Origin: Hymenobacter psychrophilus
GTDB taxonomy: Bacteria > Bacteroidota > Bacteroidia > Cytophagales > Hymenobacteraceae
Reading direction: 5' to 3'
Assembly: GCF_900107135.1 (NCBI RefSeq)
Contig: NZ_FNOV01000008.1
Span: forward strand, 124,001 to 188,000
DNA length: 64,000 nucleotides
Shown in pieces: positions 17,489-26,556 of this stretch (position 1 is its first letter; every line of letters starts with the position of its first letter). The translations under genes were made by a program, and so were the position numbers. The notes under the pieces are model-generated. The model was not told where the DNA came from. It did no database searches and saw only the letters and a list, made by a program, of their open reading frames with translations.

Positions 17489-18697
17489 CTACCAGAACGA
17501 GGGCTTTACGGCCGTACCGCGGGTGCGGCAGTCGATACAGTCGCGGGCTTTGGCCGTGTAGCCGATAATACTGCCGGGCCCATTACCCGGGATGGAGCTG
17601 ATGGGGAGTAGCGCCTGACCACCGAACGCTATGTCAATAGCTAGCTGCGGTTCCACGGGTGAGAAAGCGGGTGGGCGGGGCACAATGAAAACCGTATCGG
17701 GCGGCAGGCAGGCCTCGTAGCCCGATTGCCGGCGCCATTCGGTGGGCAGCTCCTTATAATCGATGAACAGGCGCTGCTCGGTAACCGAGTGGGTACCTAC
17801 AAAGCCCAGGACCATAGCGTTGGGGTCGGTCAGGCCGCGCACGTTGCCCGTTACCTGGCTGGGCTGGGGGTCGAAGAGCGAGCCAATGGATTCGGTGTTC
17901 TTTCTGAGCTGCTCCCAATACGTGTATTCCTCTTTGGTGAGGCTTTGCTGGCGCACCAGAATGCTGTAGCGGCTGTACAACTGCGGATTCTGGGCGCCTA
18001 CTCCCTGAATCCGAAAATCCGATACAACATCCTGTCCTAAAGAGGTTGTTTTGGTAAGCACAATGCGGTTCGACTGCTCGGTGCTCCAGCAAACGCCGGG
18101 GTAAGGTACCCGAATCGAGCTGACAGCGCGGTTGTAGTACTCGATGTTGGGCTGGTAGGGCGAGCGGATTTCCCAGGTTTCAACATATTCCCAGCGGTAA
18201 TACTCGGAGGCCCGGGTGTCGTCGTGGGTACTGACGAGGATGTTGACGCTATTGCCCTGGGGTTTCCAGCGCACGGCGTCGATGGGGGGCGTCAGCTTCA
18301 CGGGTAAATAGGCTGAGGCGTACTCCTGGCCCTTGCTGGTGGCGATGCGCAGCCGGTAGCGGTGGGCCGGGTTGAGGCGGGTGGCGGGCGCAACATACAC
18401 GCCGGGCGCGGTTTCTGTCAGCCCAAAAACCACCCCCAGTGCCTCGTCCTCCACCTGTAGTCGGGCTTTGGCTTCGGGCGGCGGCGTGGCCTTGGCATCG
18501 AGCGAGGCCGTGCGCGACAGGCGGATGCTGGTGGGGCCGTCGGCGTTTATAAAGCCGTCAATTACCAGAAAGCTGGTTGGCGCGTCGATAACCTCGGGGG
18601 CATACGGCTCTACGCAGCCGGCCGAACCCGCCAGTAGTAGCAGCAACAGCAGCCGGGAGGCCAACAGGCCAGGGCGGAAAATGGATAACGCTGCCAT
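17489..18697 (-). CDS. DUF4249 lipoprotein (copy 1)
   Basis: 402 residues. Signal peptide and lipobox GSAGC lead into VEPYAPEVID. Strongly similar along its length to the protein encoded at 16264-17445 (for example PPIDAVRW, KNTESIGSLFDPQP, CIDCRTRGTAVKPS), so the pair arose by tandem duplication. Its ATG directly follows the TAA of the TonB receptor gene with no gap, so translation is very likely coupled. Presumed partner lipoprotein of the receptor. Confidence 0.82.
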   Translation of the reverse strand: MAALSIFRPGLLASRLLLLLLLAGSAGCVEPYAPEVIDAPTSFLVIDGFINADGPTSIRLSRTASLDAKATPPPEAKARLQVEDEALGVVFGLTETAPGVYVAPATRLNPAHRYRLRIATSKGQEYASAYLPVKLTPPIDAVRWKPQGNSVNILVSTHDDTRASEYYRWEYVETWEIRSPYQPNIEYYNRAVSSIRVPYPGVCWSTEQSNRIVLTKTTSLGQDVVSDFRIQGVGAQNPQLYSRYSILVRQQSLTKEEYTYWEQLRKNTESIGSLFDPQPSQVTGNVRGLTDPNAMVLGFVGTHSVTEQRLFIDYKELPTEWRRQSGYEACLPPDTVFIVPRPPAFSPVEPQLAIDIAFGGQALLPISSIPGNGPGSIIGYTAKARDCIDCRTRGTAVKPSFW

Positions 18698-21490
18698 TTA
18701 AAACTTGAAGTTATAGGTAACCGTTGGAATAGGGCGGCCGAAAATCGACAGCTTATAGCCCTTAATCTGCCCGTTTTCCGACTTGAAATAAATCGAATAA
18801 GGGTTCTGGCGCCCCGTCAGGTTGTACACCCCTACCGTCCAGGAGCTGTGCGCCAGCTTCTTCACCTTATGGTTGCCCTCGATGTTGAGCGCTAAGTCAG
18901 CCCGCAGGTAATCGGGGACCCGGTAAGCGTTGCGGTCGGAGTAGAACACGCGCAGCGAGTTGCCGGCGTAGTACTTGGCGATGGGCAGCGTAATGGGCCG
19001 GCCAGTGCTGTAATTGAAGTTGAGCGAGGTGCTGAAGCGGCGGCTAAAGCGGTAGTTGCCCACCAGCGTCACGTCGTGGGGCTTGTCGAAGTTGCTGGCG
19101 TAGTAGCGGCCGTTGTTGATCTGGTCGGCGGGCGTGCCGGCGTTGGCCCGCACCAGCGAGCGGGAATACGTGTAGCTGATCCAGCCGTTGACCTTGCCCG
19201 TCAGCTTGCGCACCAGCACCTCCACCCCGTAGGCCTTGCCCTCAGCGTTGATGATGTCGGTTTCGATCTGACGGTTGAGCAGCAGCACCGCCCCGCCCTT
19301 GTAGTCCACAAAGTCGCGCAACGACTTGTAGTAAGTCTCCACCGATGTTTCAATGGTGTTCGACTTGAAGTTGCGGTAGTACCCCACCGATACCTGGTCG
19401 CCTACCTGGGGCCGGATGTTGTTGTCGGCCAGCTTCCAGGTGTCGGCCGGCGACACGGAGGCCGTGTTGGTGAGCTGGGTGATGTACTGGCGGGTGCGGT
19501 TGTAGCTGAGCTTCACCGACGAGTTGTCGGAGAGCGAGTAGCGCGCCGATACCCGGTACTCGGGGCCGTGGTAGGTGGCCAGCACCTTGCCCGCCCCGTA
19601 GCTCACGGTGTCGATGATCGTATTCTCGGAGCGCGATTCGCCGGGCGCGTACTCGTACACGGTGCGGGCGCCCAGCGCGTTGTAAAGCGAGTAGCGCAGC
19701 CCCACCGAAACCGACAGGCGCTGGTTTACGTCCATCTTATCCGACACGTACACGGCGCTCTCCAGGGCCTGCTCGCGGTCCAGGATGTTGGGTACCACCA
19801 GCGAGCCAGCGCTCAGGGGCGTAAGGCCGCCGGGGCTCACGTTGTACAGCAGCGAGCTGACGCCGAAATCGATGGAGTGCTTGGGGTTGGGGTAATAATT
19901 GAAATCGGCCCGCACACTGGTTTGGTTGATGGAATACTTGAGCCGCGACGAGTTTACTTCGTTGCCTTCGCTGGTGATGTCGTAATCGTAGTGGCTGAAG
20001 GCGCCCGTGAGCACGCCGTAGAGCTGGTTGCTGAAGTTGTGCCGCCACTTCAGGCTGGCCGATTTGTTGGCGTAGCGGTACGTGGTATCGGAGGCCAGCC
20101 GGAACCGGTCGGAGCTATAATAACCGGTGGCGTACACCGCGTCCCGGTCGCTGAACTGGTGGGTGAGGTGGGCGCTCAGGTCGGAGAAGGCGGCCGAACT
20201 CTGCCGGAATTTTTTGTCGGAAAGCCGGCGCAGAATCCAGTCGGAGTAGCTGGTGCGGGCTCCAATCAGAAACGAGCTTTTCTCCTTGATAATCGGCCCT
20301 TCCAGCGTCAGGCGGCTGGTAAGTGGCCCAATGCCGCCGGCCCCGCTGAACTTCTTCTTGTTGCCCTCGCGGGTCGTAATGTCGAGCACCGACGAGAGCC
20401 GGCCGCCGTACTTGGCCGGCATGGCGCTTTTGTACAGTTCCACACCCTGCAGCATATCGGGGTTGAAGGCCGAGAAAAACCCGAACAGGTGCGAGGGATT
20501 GTACACGGTCATGTCGTTGAACAGAATCAGATTCTGGTCGGTGGCCCCACCGCGCACGTTCAGGCCGGTGCTGCCTTCGCCCACCGATTTTACGCCCGGC
20601 AGCGTGAGCACTACCCGCAGAATATCCGCTTCGCCAAAGGCCGTAGGTACCTGCTTAATGGTCTTGATATCAAGCTTTTCGAGGCCCATCTGGGTGCTCG
20701 ATACATTCTTGTCCTTCTCGCCCTCAATTACGACTTCCTTCAGCGTCGTAATGTCTTCTTCCACCTCAATTTCGAGGCGCCCGCTACCGCGCAGAATTAC
20801 CTGGCGGCGGGTATTTTTGCTGCCCACACTTCGGACTTGCAGCGTGTAGCGGCCGGCCGGCAGCGTAAGCGAGTAGAAACCGAACTGGTCGGTGCTGGTG
20901 CCCACGCTCGGCGATTCGGAGAAGATAGTGGCCCCAATAACCGGCTCGCCCGTTTTCACGTCGCGGATGTGGCCGGCCAGCGTAGCCGGGCCGTTGCCGC
21001 CGCCCATCCCAATTTCGTACACCTTATACTCGGCTACCGTTACGTAGCGCGAACGGCCGGGCGTGGCCGTAGGGGCCAGCTCGTCGGCGGGCGCGGCTAC
21101 CACCGGCCCCTCGGCCAGCGTGCCGGTCGGCCGGAAAAACAGGCCCGGCAACTCGGCCTCAATACTGACGCCGCTCGTGATGAAGGCGCGGCCATCGGCA
21201 GTGAGGGCGAAGCGGTAAGGCGTGCCCTCAAACACGCGTTGCAGCACTGTGGCCAGCGGCAACGCGCGCGCCGCCAGGCTCACCCTAAAGCTGTCGGGCG
21301 GGGCCGTAGCATCATAGTAGAAGCGGTAGTCGGTCTGGGTTTCCAGCTCGCGTACAAACTGCCCGAACGGCACCCGCGTAAAGTCGCCGGTAACGGTTTT
21401 GGCCGGGGGCGCCAGCTGCTGGCCGTAACCGCGCGGCCCGATCAGCAGCAAGAGCGACAGCAGAAAAAGTAGACTGTATAAGTGCTTCAT
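18698..21490 (-). CDS. TonB-dependent receptor with STN and carboxypeptidase-regulatory domains
   Basis: 930 residues. A signal peptide (to about residue 23) is followed by an STN/secretin-type domain (about 30-110: FTRVPFGQFVREL, then YRFYYD), a CarboxypepD_reg-like beta domain (about 165-245: GHIRDVKTGEPVIGATI), a plug (about 255-370: TLPGVKSVGEGSTGLNVRGG) and a 22-strand-type barrel ending in TVTYNFKF. The STN domain is usual in receptors that signal through an anti-sigma factor, but no FecR or sigma gene is adjacent. First gene of the operon running to 13797. The substrate is not evident; no SusD-type partner is present. Confidence 0.88.
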   Translation of the reverse strand: MKHLYSLLFLLSLLLLIGPRGYGQQLAPPAKTVTGDFTRVPFGQFVRELETQTDYRFYYDATAPPDSFRVSLAARALPLATVLQRVFEGTPYRFALTADGRAFITSGVSIEAELPGLFFRPTGTLAEGPVVAAPADELAPTATPGRSRYVTVAEYKVYEIGMGGGNGPATLAGHIRDVKTGEPVIGATIFSESPSVGTSTDQFGFYSLTLPAGRYTLQVRSVGSKNTRRQVILRGSGRLEIEVEEDITTLKEVVIEGEKDKNVSSTQMGLEKLDIKTIKQVPTAFGEADILRVVLTLPGVKSVGEGSTGLNVRGGATDQNLILFNDMTVYNPSHLFGFFSAFNPDMLQGVELYKSAMPAKYGGRLSSVLDITTREGNKKKFSGAGGIGPLTSRLTLEGPIIKEKSSFLIGARTSYSDWILRRLSDKKFRQSSAAFSDLSAHLTHQFSDRDAVYATGYYSSDRFRLASDTTYRYANKSASLKWRHNFSNQLYGVLTGAFSHYDYDITSEGNEVNSSRLKYSINQTSVRADFNYYPNPKHSIDFGVSSLLYNVSPGGLTPLSAGSLVVPNILDREQALESAVYVSDKMDVNQRLSVSVGLRYSLYNALGARTVYEYAPGESRSENTIIDTVSYGAGKVLATYHGPEYRVSARYSLSDNSSVKLSYNRTRQYITQLTNTASVSPADTWKLADNNIRPQVGDQVSVGYYRNFKSNTIETSVETYYKSLRDFVDYKGGAVLLLNRQIETDIINAEGKAYGVEVLVRKLTGKVNGWISYTYSRSLVRANAGTPADQINNGRYYASNFDKPHDVTLVGNYRFSRRFSTSLNFNYSTGRPITLPIAKYYAGNSLRVFYSDRNAYRVPDYLRADLALNIEGNHKVKKLAHSSWTVGVYNLTGRQNPYSIYFKSENGQIKGYKLSIFGRPIPTVTYNFKF

Positions 21491-21599
21491 ACCAGAATAA
21501 AAGCGCGGGCGGAAAGGAGGTGCCAGCCGCAGGCAGCCAGCTTTAAGATGAATTGCAGCAAGTGCAGAAGCGACAGGCCGGCTTAGGGCCGGCCCGCAG

Positions 21600-22367
21600 C
21601 TAGCGGGGTAGGAGCTGGTTGTAATAGTTGACCAGCGTCAGCGCGTCGTTCTCGAACCGTTTCTTGTTCAGCTTCAGCTTGTTCTGGCGCACATAAGCAC
21701 GCACCTCCGGCTCGCGGTCGGCCAGCAGTTTCTGCACTGCCGATTTGGAGTTGAGCGGATAGTAGCGGCCATCCCGGTGGGCATACAGCCGGTCGGCAGT
21801 AACATATTCAGCCCTTACTACGCGGCTTTCGATGCGCTCCAGCTGGCGCTTGGCGCGGCGGGCCAGTAGCTGCACCGGGCCCTCGGCCAGCACTTCGTAG
21901 TAGCCGGTAGCCGCTAGCCCGCCGGCCGTGGTATCGGCCTGTAACTTCTCGAAGAGGTGGCCGGCTATGGTAAACCGATCCAGCTTCTCGTTCACCAGCC
22001 GGAGGGTTAGGGGGCTGGTGGGTTGTTTAATCACCACCTGGTCGAGCACCACATCGTACTGCAGCTGAAGGTTATCGAACGGCTGGGCACGATAAAGTGC
22101 GCTACCGGGCTGCGGATCTGGTGTCAGGAAAAACTGATGCCCCACCCGGGCGGCGTAGCGCATGGCATAGTTCACATACTCGGGGCCGTTGTAGAGTAGC
22201 GACGAAATAGGGTCGGCGGCGCTATAGACCTGCCGGGCGGCCGCTGGAGCTGGGGTGGCGTAGGTGGTGGCTAGCGGCGGCTCTAGCTGGCTTTGGGCCT
22301 GGCTGGCATTACCGGCCAGCAGCAGGGAGGTAGTCAGCAACGAGGCGAGGGGTAGTTTTAACAGCAT
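21600..22367 (-). CDS. Exported protein of unknown function
   Basis: 255 residues from the ATG at 22367 (MLLKLPLASLL..., signal peptide ending near SQAQ). The frame is open further upstream to 22535, but the extra part crosses the divergent exonuclease promoter region and lacks gene-like features. The mature part has no motif I recognise. It ends in a basic, Leu/Asn-rich helix region (QNKLKLNKKRFENDALTL). It lies about 110 bases upstream of the TonB receptor gene on the same strand and may belong to its transcript. Confidence 0.6.
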   Translation of the reverse strand: MLLKLPLASLLTTSLLLAGNASQAQSQLEPPLATTYATPAPAAARQVYSAADPISSLLYNGPEYVNYAMRYAARVGHQFFLTPDPQPGSALYRAQPFDNLQLQYDVVLDQVVIKQPTSPLTLRLVNEKLDRFTIAGHLFEKLQADTTAGGLAATGYYEVLAEGPVQLLARRAKRQLERIESRVVRAEYVTADRLYAHRDGRYYPLNSKSAVQKLLADREPEVRAYVRQNKLKLNKKRFENDALTLVNYYNQLLPR

Positions 22368-22536
22368 AGCGTAACGGAGCAATAGGTAAGTAAGCATAAG
22401 GATAATAGTGGAAGCAAAAAACGCAATAATCCAGCAGATAACAGCAGGCCTGATGAAGGCAGTCCGAAATAAACTGCCGGGCTGCCTGTGAGCTAGTCCC
22501 CAACAGTGACCGGGATGTTCCGTACACGGTTGCATT

Positions 22537-23133
22537 ATGCGTTATATTTCTCTCGACCTCGAAACCACCGGCGGCCGGCCCACCCGCCATCAGGTACTGG
22601 AGTTGGCTGCCGTGGTAGAAGACACCAAAAACCTGCGGCCATTGGCCGAGTTGCCCTATTTCCGGCGCGTGGTGCGCCATTCCGATTACGTGGGCACGGC
22701 CGGGGCGCTGGCCCTCAATGCGGGCCTGCTGCGCGAACTGGCCCAGAAAGAGCCCAACCCCGAGCTGTGCGAGCCCGCCGAACTACTGCCGCAACTGCGC
22801 GAGTTCCTGCTGGCTCAGGGTTTCAAAACCGACAAAAACGACTGCGTAGCCGTAACGATGGCCGGCAAGAACATTGCCTCCTTCGACCTGGGGTTTCTGC
22901 GCGAGCTGCCCGGTTATGGCACCTTGGTGCGGGCTGAACCCGCCATGCTCGATCCGGCCGCCTTCTACCTCAACTGGCGCAAAGACACCCGCCTGCCCAC
23001 CATGCAGACCTGCAAGGCCCGCGCGGGCTTCACCGACGATACCGTGGCCCACCAGGCACTGGCCGATGCGCTCGACGTCATCGAGTTGCTGCGCCCGTTT
23101 TATGAGCGGCCGGTCTATCGAATGAGTGAATGA
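22537..23133 (+). CDS. DEDDh-type 3'-5' exonuclease (DnaQ-like)
   Basis: 198 residues. ISLDLETTGG carries the first two catalytic acids, NIASFDLGFL the third and VAHQALADALD the His-x4-Asp of the DEDDh class, so all four metal-binding acids are present. This small stand-alone form may be an oligoribonuclease or DNA exonuclease; it is not joined to a polymerase or helicase. Ends just before a 50-bp inverted repeat. Confidence 0.82.
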   Translation: MRYISLDLETTGGRPTRHQVLELAAVVEDTKNLRPLAELPYFRRVVRHSDYVGTAGALALNAGLLRELAQKEPNPELCEPAELLPQLREFLLAQGFKTDKNDCVAVTMAGKNIASFDLGFLRELPGYGTLVRAEPAMLDPAAFYLNWRKDTRLPTMQTCKARAGFTDDTVAHQALADALDVIELLRPFYERPVYRMSE

Positions 23134-23153
23134 GCGACTCAGTGAATGCGTGA

Positions 23154-23268
23154 AAAAAGACCGTCATTCTGAGCGAAGCGAAGAATCTCGCGTGCCATAG
23201 TAACCCCTGATGGTAGGATTACTATGGCACGCGAGATTCTTCGCTTCGCTCAGAATGACGGTCTTTTT
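23154..23268. repeat. 50-bp perfect inverted repeat, CTGAGCGAAGCGAAG family
   Basis: Arms 23154-23203 and 23219-23268 are perfect 50-base reverse complements around a 15-base loop. They carry the core GTCATTCTGAGCGAAGCGAA and have A5/T5 ends. It lies between the convergent exonuclease and TPM genes and can act as a terminator. It shares the CTGAGCGAAG core with the elements at 24575 and 37750. Confidence 0.85.
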
Positions 23269-23281
23269 CAACCACTCGCCG

Positions 23282-24097
23282 CTACCAGCTGCCGGAAGCC
23301 CCGCCGCCGCCACTGCTGCCCCCGCCGAAGCCCCCGAAGCCGCCGCCGCCAAAGCCGCCGCCGCCGCCACCCCCGAAGGTGCCGCGCCCGCCGCTAAAGT
23401 CGCCGAAGATGAGTGGCGGAATCATGCTGCCGCCGAAGCCGCGGTTGCGCCGGCCACCGCCGCTCCCACCACCGCGGTTACGGAACAGGATGAACAGAAT
23501 CAGCACTGCGATAATAATCCAGAACAAGAAGCCCGAGCCACTATCGTCGGCCGGGGCGCGCTGGCGGGTGGTTTGGTCGGCTTTGTACTCGCCCTGGGCC
23601 AGCGAAATCAGCTGGTCGGTAGCGCGGTCGAGGCCATTGTAGTAGCGTTCCTGCTTGAATGCGGGAACGATGGTGTTGGAGATGATACGCTTGGAAATGG
23701 CGTCTGGAATAGCGCCTTCGAGGCCGTAACCGGTATGAATGCGGGCCTTGCGCTCCTGCTTGGCTACCAGTAGCAGCACCCCGTTGTTGTTGCCCTTCTG
23801 GCCAATACCCCAAGCCTGATAGAGCTTCTGGGCGTAGTCGAAAATGTCGTAGTCGCCCAAGCTGGGCACGGTTACCACGGCAATCTGCGACGAGGTGGAG
23901 TCGTTGTAGGCTACTAGCTTTTGCTCCAGGCTGGCCACCTCGTCGGGCCGCAGCATCCCGGCTAGGTCATTGACAAGGCGGGGCGGGTTGGGGCGGGGCG
24001 GCACGTCCTGGGCGGTGGCCACCAATGTCAGCAGCAGCAGCCCAAAGGCCAGCAGCCAGCCGGCCGGCCGCCGCAAGTTCAATAGCAAATACCTCAT
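23282..24097 (-). CDS. TPM-domain membrane protein with glycine-rich tail
   Basis: 271 residues. A signal peptide ends near ATAQD. The TPM domain (about residues 40-170) includes VNDLAGMLRPDEVASLEQKL, IAVVTVPSLGDY and GNNNGVLLLVAK. One membrane helix (about 195-212, FLFWIIIAVLILFILF) is followed by a Gly/Ser/Phe-rich tail ending GGGGASGSW, typical of the YgcG-like family. TPM domains were linked to phosphatase activity in plants; the bacterial role is unclear, but LemA + TPM pairs are common. Overlaps the second TPM gene by 4 bases (ATGA type), so coupled. Confidence 0.83.
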   Translation of the reverse strand: MRYLLLNLRRPAGWLLAFGLLLLTLVATAQDVPPRPNPPRLVNDLAGMLRPDEVASLEQKLVAYNDSTSSQIAVVTVPSLGDYDIFDYAQKLYQAWGIGQKGNNNGVLLLVAKQERKARIHTGYGLEGAIPDAISKRIISNTIVPAFKQERYYNGLDRATDQLISLAQGEYKADQTTRQRAPADDSGSGFLFWIIIAVLILFILFRNRGGGSGGGRRNRGFGGSMIPPLIFGDFSGGRGTFGGGGGGGFGGGGFGGFGGGSSGGGGASGSW

Positions 24098-24549
24098 GAG
24101 CGCTTGGGGGTCGGGTCGCCGAACGAAATCGAGTCGTCCAGTTCGTTCTGGTCGGTAGCGGCATCGTAGGGGAAGTAATGCTGCAGCTGCTCGCCCGCCA
24201 GCCGGATACCGGTTTCCAGGCCCAGCACGTATTTTTCGGTGCGAAAATGCTGCAGCACGTTCTCCTTGGCCGTTTCCCAGAAATCGTCGGGTACGGCCGA
24301 GTTGATGCCCGCGTCGCCGATAACGGCGAACTGCCGGCTCTGCCAGGCCAGGTAAAACAGCACACCGTTGCGCTGGGCCGTGTGCTGCATCCCCAGTTCG
24401 GCAAACACCTGCGCGGCGCGGTCGAGCGGGTCGGGCGAAGGGCAGGTGTCTTCCAGATGCACCCGGATTTCGCCCGAGGTGCGCAGCTCGGCCTGCCGGA
24501 TGGCTTCTACCAGCGCCGCTTCCTGATCGGGGGTGAGGGGATTGGTCAT
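24094..24549 (-). CDS. Soluble TPM-domain protein
   Basis: 151 residues with a TPM domain but no signal peptide or membrane helix: LTPDQEAALVEAIRQAE, SGEIRVHLED, QRNGVLFYLAW and FAVIGDAGINSAVPDDFWE. Encoded between lemA and the membrane TPM gene, the usual order of this three-gene set in Bacteroidota. Presumably acts with them at the envelope; molecular function unknown. Confidence 0.82.
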   Translation of the reverse strand: MTNPLTPDQEAALVEAIRQAELRTSGEIRVHLEDTCPSPDPLDRAAQVFAELGMQHTAQRNGVLFYLAWQSRQFAVIGDAGINSAVPDDFWETAKENVLQHFRTEKYVLGLETGIRLAGEQLQHYFPYDAATDQNELDDSISFGDPTPKRS

Positions 24550-24574
24550 GTCAGTTGCCGGTTTAAACTGTAAA

Positions 24575-24701
24575 AACTATCATGCTGAGCGAAGGTGCAG
24601 CCACAGTCGAAGCATTTCTACCGCATTAGTAATCATTACTATGGCAACGGAACGGGAGAGATGCTTCGACTGCGGCTGCGCCTTCGCTCAGCACGATAGT
24701 T
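24575..24701. repeat. Imperfect inverted repeat of the CTGAGCGAAG family inside the lemA-TPM operon
   Basis: Arms 24575-24615 and 24661-24701 (41 bases) are reverse complements except at three positions. They hold the cores GCTGAGCGAAGG and GTCGAAGCAT, with a 45-base middle. It lies between lemA and the downstream TPM gene on the same strand, so it may reduce or process the transcript rather than end it. Confidence 0.8.
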
Positions 24702-24718
24702 CTTTGGCTAATGCCAAT

Positions 24719-25297
24719 TTAAAACTGTACCGTCGGAGCTTTCTGCGAGGCGGCGTCGGCTTCGAAGTACGGCTTCTCAGCAAAGCCGAACAGGCCGGCA
24801 AACAGGTTGTTGGGGAAGCTCTTGATGTAGGCGTTGTAGTCGTTGACGAGGCCGTTGAACTTGTTGCGCTCTACGTTGATGCGGTTTTCAGTGCCCTCAA
24901 TCTGCGCCTGCAGCTCCTGGAAGTTGGCGTTGGCTTTCAGCTCGGGGTAGTTTTCCGATACGGCCAGCAGCCGGCCCAGTCCGGCACCTACCTGGCTCTG
25001 GGCAGCCTGGAATTTCTGCAGGTTCTCGGGCGTCAGCTGGTCGGCGTTGATTTGCACGCTGGTCGCCTTGGCCCGGGCCTCAATCACCTCGGTCAGGGTC
25101 GATTTCTCGAAGTTGGCCGCGCCCTTCACCGTGTTCACTAGGTTCGGAATCAGGTCGGAGCGGCGCTGATAGGAACTCTGGACGTTGGCCCACTGGCCCT
25201 TCACGGCCTGGTCCTTGGTTACCATCGAGTTATAGCCGCACGACGACTGAGAAAGCATCAGCACGATGCCGGCAAAATAGAGCAGAAAACGTTTCAT
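24719..25297 (-). CDS. lemA: LemA family protein
   Basis: 192 residues from ATG 25297; an upstream in-frame start at 25396 would only add a Pro/Phe-rich stretch. A lipobox-like SQSSC ends an N-terminal hydrophobic segment. The long helical body has the LemA hallmark QWANVQSSYQRRSDLIPNLV, then the SENYPELKANANFQELQAQI block and ENRINVERNKFNGLVNDYN. LemA proteins are envelope coiled coils of unclear function, typically paired with TPM proteins, as here. Confidence 0.9.
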   Translation of the reverse strand: MKRFLLYFAGIVLMLSQSSCGYNSMVTKDQAVKGQWANVQSSYQRRSDLIPNLVNTVKGAANFEKSTLTEVIEARAKATSVQINADQLTPENLQKFQAAQSQVGAGLGRLLAVSENYPELKANANFQELQAQIEGTENRINVERNKFNGLVNDYNAYIKSFPNNLFAGLFGFAEKPYFEADAASQKAPTVQF

Positions 25298-25483
25298 GGG
25301 AGAGAGAGGTTTAGGGAAATGGAAGAAAGGGAGAGGGAAAACCAGTTGTAAAGTGCCCGCGCCGAAAGTTATTGGCTGGCGCGGGCTGCGCTGCAAAGTA
25401 CGAATTCGCGGCCCGGCGGTTGTGTTGTGGGCCGCTCGGCGGCTATTGTGTATTTTGCGCTCCGGCGCTTCCCGACTCTGTTT

Positions 25484-26485
25484 ATGAAAGTAGTAATTCC
25501 TGTAGCCGGCATCGGCTCCCGCTTACGCCCCCACACGCACACCCAGCCCAAAACGCTTGTGCCGGTGGCCGGCAACACCATCCTGGGTCATATCATCGAC
25601 CGGCTGGTAGAGGCCGACGTACACGAGTTCGTCTTCATCATTGGCTACCTCGGCGAGAAGGTGGAGAACTACGTGCGCCGCCAGTATCCCGATCTGAACG
25701 TTACCTTTTTGGTGCAGGAGCCTCGCGAAGGCATTGCCCACGCGTTGTGGCTGGCCCGCGAGCAGTTCCGCTACGAGCCCGACGGCGTGCTCATCCTGCT
25801 CGGCGACACCATTGTCGATGTGGACCTGCGGGCACTGATAGCCATGCCGGGCAACGTGCTGGCCGTGAAGGAAGTGAAAACGCCCGCCCTGTTTGGTATC
25901 GTGGAAACCGGCCCCAGTGGCCGCGTGACCAAAGTGGTCGAGAAGCCGCGCATCCCCAAGTCGAACTTCGCTTTGGTCGGCCTCTATAAGATTGCCAACG
26001 CCGACTGGCTGGCCTCGGCCCTGGAGCGCATCGTCGAGCAGGGCCAGCGCACCCACGGCGAGTTCCAGCTCACCGATGCCCTCATGCTCATGATTGAGGA
26101 TGGGGCCGAAATGGTGACTGTGCCGGTGGATAACTGGTTTGACTGTGGCCGCAAAAGCTCGCTGCTGGAGGCCAATGCCCGCCTGCTCAACCGGCCTGAG
26201 TTCCTGCGTCGCCACGACTACCCCGAGTTTCCCGACACCATCATCATCCCGCCCGTCAGCATCGGCCAAGATTGCCAGATTGCGGGCTCCATCATCGGTC
26301 CCAACGTGGCCATCGGCGACCGGACCATCGTGCAGAACGTCATCATCAGCGAGTCCATTATCGGCTCCTACTCCGAACTGCGCTCCGCCGTTATGCACGA
26401 CTGCATCGTGGGCTCCGACGCCCTGTTCAAAGGCACCAAGCACAGTTTGAATATCGGCGACAACACCGAAATCGACTACAGCTAA
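25484..26485 (+). CDS. Sugar-phosphate nucleotidyltransferase with left-handed beta-helix tail
   Basis: 333 residues from ATG 25484 (MKVVIPVAG). The N-terminal nucleotidyltransferase domain shows GIGSRLRPHTHTQPKTLVPV and the metal-binding LLGDTIVDVD. The C-terminal hexapeptide-repeat part (about 250-325: IIGPNVAIGDRTIVQNVIIS) forms a left-handed helix. Most similar in layout to archaeal/bacterial long-form glucose-1-phosphate thymidylyltransferases. Likely supplies nucleotide sugars for surface polysaccharide. Sugar and nucleotide specificity cannot be decided by eye. Confidence 0.82.
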   Translation: MKVVIPVAGIGSRLRPHTHTQPKTLVPVAGNTILGHIIDRLVEADVHEFVFIIGYLGEKVENYVRRQYPDLNVTFLVQEPREGIAHALWLAREQFRYEPDGVLILLGDTIVDVDLRALIAMPGNVLAVKEVKTPALFGIVETGPSGRVTKVVEKPRIPKSNFALVGLYKIANADWLASALERIVEQGQRTHGEFQLTDALMLMIEDGAEMVTVPVDNWFDCGRKSSLLEANARLLNRPEFLRRHDYPEFPDTIIIPPVSIGQDCQIAGSIIGPNVAIGDRTIVQNVIISESIIGSYSELRSAVMHDCIVGSDALFKGTKHSLNIGDNTEIDYS

Positions 26486-26556
26486 GTACTTGGGAGCCTG
26501 CGGAGCGCTCCACGAAGGTCCCAACCCTCCCGCAAGATTGTCGTTACTTTAACCCG

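Noticed and set aside
19076..21472. 798-codon open frame on the + strand opposite the TonB receptor
   Set aside because: Same codon-bias shadow effect; the translation is low-complexity and the receptor on the other strand is unmistakable.
23154..24701. CRISPR array or insertion sequence ends between the exonuclease and lemA genes
   Set aside because: The repeats are inverted pairs, not regularly spaced direct repeats, and no transposase lies between them.
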